The translations under genes and the position numbers were made by a program. Positions 8,406 through 10,600 of a DNA stretch of 10,600 bases are shown piece by piece. The DNA lies in contig JAWXCM010000408.1 in assembly GCA_034408745.1 (NCBI GenBank), positions 1 to 10,600 on the forward strand, in the 5' to 3' direction. Source of the stretch: JAWXCM01 sp034408745 (lineage in GTDB: Bacteria > Acidobacteriota > Terriglobia > Bryobacterales > Bryobacteraceae). Under the pieces are notes generated by a model that was given only the letters and a program-made list of their open reading frames with translations, did no database searches and was not told the DNA's origin. Every line of letters starts with the position of its first letter. The stretch's first letter is position 1.

Positions 8406-9656
8406 TCAGGCACCGGTGAACTGCAGACCGTGTTTCGTGAAGAAGGCACGATCCCACGGCGCTCCAAGACCCGGTTTCTCAGGCGCATAGACGTAGCCGG
8501 TCTTTTCGACGGGCCAGGGTGCGGTGAACCCCACTTGAAATCCTTCCGGGTTCCAGAAGCCGGGGTCGTACATATATTCGAGATAGCCCGAGTTGGGCGC
8601 CGCGCACTGCATGTGCAGATTGATGAGCATACCGACGCCGCTCTTACCGTGGTGCGGACCGAACATGGCGCCGAACGCCTCCGCAGCACTGGCGATCTTG
8701 CGAACTACGGATATGGGACCACTCTGCACCGGATCTGGCTGCAGGTAGCTAAACGACCCCTTCTGCAGCATCGTGGCGAAATCCTTAAGACCGATGTTGC
8801 CTTCGCCGCCGGCGAGATGCATCTTTGTGAGTGAAGTGCGGACCTTCGCAAGGTCGTCGAACGCGTGGCGGTTCAGGGGTTCTTCGAGCCAATATAGCCC
8901 CATGTCCTCGAGAGCTTTGGCCGTACGGATCGCCCGGTCAACGCTCCACACCGGAGGCGGATCACCTGCCTTGTAGGTCGCCTGGTTGGCATCCACCATG
9001 ACATCCATCTTGCCGCGCACCGCTTCGATCACTTTGCGCGGGAGCATTATGTCCTCTTCCTCCGTGAGCGCATGGAGGCGCAGTTTGATGGCGCGGAAGC
9101 CTGACTCAAGATATTTCAGCGCGTCTTCGGCGCGCTCTTCCGGCGTCTTGCTGAAATGAACAGTCGCCGCGTAAGGGCGGACGCGATTCGTATGCGCCCC
9201 CCAAAGCCGATACAGAGGTTGCCCGAGCGCTTTACCGATGATATCCCACAGGCCGACTTCGAGGAAGAACAACCGCACTGAAGCTTTCTGCTTCTGAAAG
9301 AACTCTCTGTTGTGGACCTCGATTTCGAATGGATCCTTACCGATGAAATATGCTTCGGCGCGGCTTTGCACTTCGCGTCCGATTCCATCAGACAACTTGT
9401 AGTCGCCATCCACCGCGGTTCCCACAATGCCCTGATCGGTAAAGAACTGAGTGAACACGTAATCACGTGTGTCCTGCGGGATCTTCTTTGGATCCCAGGG
9501 AAGTACCAGTCCTTTTCCTGTGGAGATATTTCGAATCTCGGTGGTTCGAACCCTGGTAATCCTCAGAGGTTTTGCGCCCGCTCCAAGCGAGGGCGCTGCG
9601 GTGCCGGCAAACGCTGCGGCTCCAGCAATTGGCAAGGCAAATTTTCGCCGGGTCAT
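8406..9656 (-). CDS. Exported enolase-superfamily acid-sugar dehydratase-like
   Basis: A 416-aa member of the mandelate racemase/muconate lactonizing branch of the enolase superfamily, close to the family's usual length plus a leader. The leader is a twin-arginine signal (TRRKFALPIAG, residues 2-12, then an Ala-rich core cut near 26-28). The capping domain covers about 30-150 and the barrel about 160-390. Visible active-site residues, by analogy with mandelate racemase: K191-x-R193 on strand 2 (KxR rather than KxK); Mg ligands D222, E258 (LEEP) and E285; D308 with H335 or H336 as the His-Asp base; E360 as the electrophile. This set fits acid-sugar dehydratases, which abstract the alpha-proton of an aldonate or uronate-type acid, or epimerases; the sequence does not choose between them. 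ATG 9656 comes three codons after an in-frame TAG (9665-9663) and has no clear Shine-Dalgarno. It is the first gene of the cluster. Predicted export is unusual, because most characterised relatives are cytoplasmic. Confidence 0.88.
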   Translation of the reverse strand: MTRRKFALPIAGAAAFAGTAAPSLGAGAKPLRITRVRTTEIRNISTGKGLVLPWDPKKIPQDTRDYVFTQFFTDQGIVGTAVDGDYKLSDGIGREVQSRAEAYFIGKDPFEIEVHNREFFQKQKASVRLFFLEVGLWDIIGKALGQPLYRLWGAHTNRVRPYAATVHFSKTPEERAEDALKYLESGFRAIKLRLHALTEEEDIMLPRKVIEAVRGKMDVMVDANQATYKAGDPPPVWSVDRAIRTAKALEDMGLYWLEEPLNRHAFDDLAKVRTSLTKMHLAGGEGNIGLKDFATMLQKGSFSYLQPDPVQSGPISVVRKIASAAEAFGAMFGPHHGKSGVGMLINLHMQCAAPNSGYLEYMYDPGFWNPEGFQVGFTAPWPVEKTGYVYAPEKPGLGAPWDRAFFTKHGLQFTGA

Positions 9657-9755
9657 GCTGAGCTACATTTATCACTGATCCGGAAGCAATACAACACCCG
9701 AGGAGACCCGAGCAGACGCTGGAACTCTGTGAGGCTTTCGGCAGAGCTGCGTAAT
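9657..9755 (-). promoter_or_regulatory. Upstream region of the sugar cluster; weak promoter
   Basis: The cluster's promoter should lie here, since a hairpin closes the gene upstream. On the - strand I find only a weak pair: TTGTAT, then 15 nt, then GATAAA (9673-9668, 4/6 match to the -10 consensus). That would start transcription about 5 nt before ATG 9656, giving an almost leaderless mRNA. This agrees with the missing Shine-Dalgarno but stays tentative. I see no clear operator palindrome. Confidence 0.25.
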
Positions 9756-9783
9756 GTGGCCCGGGACTGCGTCAGTCGGCCAC
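9756..9783 (-). terminator. Hairpin after the pRiA4b-family gene
   Basis: GTGGCC (9756-9761) pairs with GGCCAC (9778-9783), and inside it GACTG (9765-9769) pairs with CAGTC (9773-9777) around a 3-nt loop, with a 3-nt bulge (CGG) on one side. The 11-bp structure begins 5 nt after the stop of the 200-aa gene. There is no T tract on the - strand, so it may be a weak terminator or a 3'-end protector. It suggests the cluster has its own promoter. Confidence 0.4.
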
Positions 9784-9788
9784 GACGA

Positions 9789-10391
9789 TCAGTTCTGGGC
9801 TGATGCAGGGGCCGTCGCGGATTTCCGCCGCCGAAATCTCCTGTGCGGTTTCTCGTTCACCGACTCGATGGGAAAGGTCTCCGGGTCAAACGGACCGCGC
9901 CAGCGCAGCATGTCTTCATGCTCGTCGTCATCGGGATCGGTCAGTGCCTCCAGATACCTCTCGTACCCGGAGACGCCGCCGACATCTTCCGGTGGTGTTC
10001 GACGCTCGCCGCCGATGCATTGTGGGTAGTGCGCTTCGGCCTCTGGCATTGTGATCGCCTCGAGCAGCAGGTCATGCCGCCAGTTGTCGCCGAAGTCGTA
10101 CAGGTACGTAAACGTAGTTCCGACGCGCGGCACTACATCTGACAGGCGTTCCCTGCTTTCATCGATCACTGTGCGCTCGTACAGATCGTCGTCAGGATCG
10201 GGCACGCTGTAGATTCGTTTGCCAATCGAAAACTGGTGGAGATGGTAATCCTCCCAGTCCATAACGATCTGCAGGACCGTGCGCAGCTGGGCAAGCGTGA
10301 TATCTTCCCAAGCCTGAATGCGCCGCCAGATCGGCGGCTGAATGTCCTGCAACGTGATCCTGATTTGGTACAGCGTGCGAGTTCGGGGCAC
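9789..10391 (-). CDS. pRiA4b ORF-3-family protein
   Basis: A 200-aa predicted cytoplasmic protein of the plasmid pRiA4b ORF-3 family (PF07929), without signal peptide or membrane segment. Family features are visible in order: YQIRITLQDIQPPIWRRI (8-25), the WEDYHLHQFSIG stretch (46-57), YDFGDNWRHDLLLE (98-111), CIGGER with PPEDVGG (125-139), the SGYERYLEAL block (141-150), and FDPETF (168-173). A basic, low-complexity tail follows (about 181-200). The start is a GTG that places the family's opening strand just after the N-terminus; I see no Shine-Dalgarno before it. The molecular role of the family is not established. Members occur on plasmids and in or near mobile elements as well as in chromosomes, which fits its place about 40 nt from a tRNA fragment. 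It is likely separate from the sugar cluster, given the hairpin at 9756-9783. Confidence 0.88.
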   Translation of the reverse strand: MPRTRTLYQIRITLQDIQPPIWRRIQAWEDITLAQLRTVLQIVMDWEDYHLHQFSIGKRIYSVPDPDDDLYERTVIDESRERLSDVVPRVGTTFTYLYDFGDNWRHDLLLEAITMPEAEAHYPQCIGGERRTPPEDVGGVSGYERYLEALTDPDDDEHEDMLRWRGPFDPETFPIESVNEKPHRRFRRRKSATAPASAQN

Positions 10392-10430
10392 GATTACACT
10401 GTACGTTCTGCAGAGAAGGGGGGCGTATTG

Positions 10431-10475
10431 TTCACACGCAGGAGGTCCGGGGTTCGAGTCCCTGCGCGCCCACCA
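10431..10475 (+). tRNA. 3' half of tRNA-Val(CAC), truncated; likely att remnant
   Basis: These 45 nt match tRNA positions 32-76. The anticodon loop is TTCACAC with anticodon CAC (10433-10435). GCAGG (10438-10442) is the 3' strand of the anticodon stem, and AGGTC (10443-10447) is the variable loop. The T-arm pairs CGGGG (10448-10452) with CCCTG (10460-10464) around TTCGAGT. CGCGCCC (10465-10471) is the 3' acceptor strand, followed by A73 and an encoded CCA (10473-10475). There is no 5' half: the sequence before it cannot form the anticodon stem or a D-arm, so it cannot be a working tRNA. A break at the anticodon loop with everything to the 3' end kept is what tyrosine-recombinase integration at tRNA genes leaves at the far end of an element. 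A decayed tRNA with an internal deletion is the alternative. Confidence 0.75.
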
Positions 10476-10600
10476 TTTCCTAACAACAACTTACGACGTG
10501 CCCTCTAGCTAGTTTCTGTCGCAAAATGTCTAACCTGTTGATTCATATACTGTTAGTCGTCTGGCGATAGCCCTGAACGGCAGATGGGCTGCTCCAACTC
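10476..10600. other. Right-edge sequence, no gene seen
   Basis: No ORF of note and no T-rich terminator follow the tRNA fragment. The stretch is visibly more AT-rich than the genes. It holds a CTAGCTAG palindrome (10505-10512) and a loose inverted repeat CTAAC (10530-10534)/GTTAG (10552-10556), with CTGTT also repeated directly at 10535 and 10550. If the fragment is an attachment site, this would be the original chromosomal flank. Confidence 0.35.

Noticed and set aside
8386..8457. 24-residue extension of the 887-aa protein from 8457
   Set aside because: It overlaps the upstream gene and hides the SRRQFLQ signal; a good ribosome binding site serves ATG 8385.
9542..9556. T-loop-like GGTTCGAACCC
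   Set aside because: It lies in the coding sequence of the dehydratase-like gene, and no acceptor or anticodon arm can be formed around it.
10236..10508. 90-codon rightward ORF across the tRNA fragment
   Set aside because: It is mostly antisense to the pRiA4b-family gene and runs through the tRNA fragment; no ribosome binding site.

Overview
The window looks like part of a soil- or plant-litter-type Acidobacteriota genome, most like the Solibacter/Bryobacter group. This is inferred from three things: a very large Oar-like TonB-dependent receptor with an N-terminal carboxypeptidase-regulatory (Cna-B-like) domain, several twin-arginine-exported sugar-active proteins, and a moderately GC-rich sequence. 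No marker gene in the window fixes the taxonomy.

Layout. Positions 1-206 hold no convincing gene. A good sigma70-type promoter (207-235) and a strong Shine-Dalgarno (256-262) lead into the receptor gene (271-3546, + strand). It meets a leftward gene cluster tail to tail, and an 8-bp GC-rich hairpin (3557-3583) lies between the two stop codons. The cluster (9656 down to 3590, - strand) has three tightly packed genes: an enolase-superfamily (mandelate racemase/muconate lactonizing type) acid-sugar dehydratase-like protein; an 887-aa putative glycoside hydrolase with a GH67/GH20-like N-terminal domain and a probable TIM barrel; and a 706-aa GHL6/GH42-like putative glycoside hydrolase. The gaps are 20 and 11 nt, and the last two genes have their own Shine-Dalgarno. 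All three proteins begin with a twin-arginine signal. A hairpin (9756-9783) separates the cluster from a leftward pRiA4b ORF-3-family gene (9789-10391).

Beyond that gene lies the 3' half of a tRNA-Val(CAC), from the anticodon loop to the CCA end (10431-10475), without a matching 5' half. This is the usual footprint of integration at a tRNA gene. If so, the orientation puts the element to the left, so some or all of this window could lie on an island.

How the genes may work together (inference): the receptor imports a glycan fragment or other bulky ligand across the outer membrane, the two exported hydrolase-like proteins trim it in the periplasm, and the exported dehydratase-like protein acts on a released acid sugar or lactone-derived acid. 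No regulator, inner-membrane transporter or cytoplasmic sugar kinase is present, so substrate and pathway cannot be named from this window.
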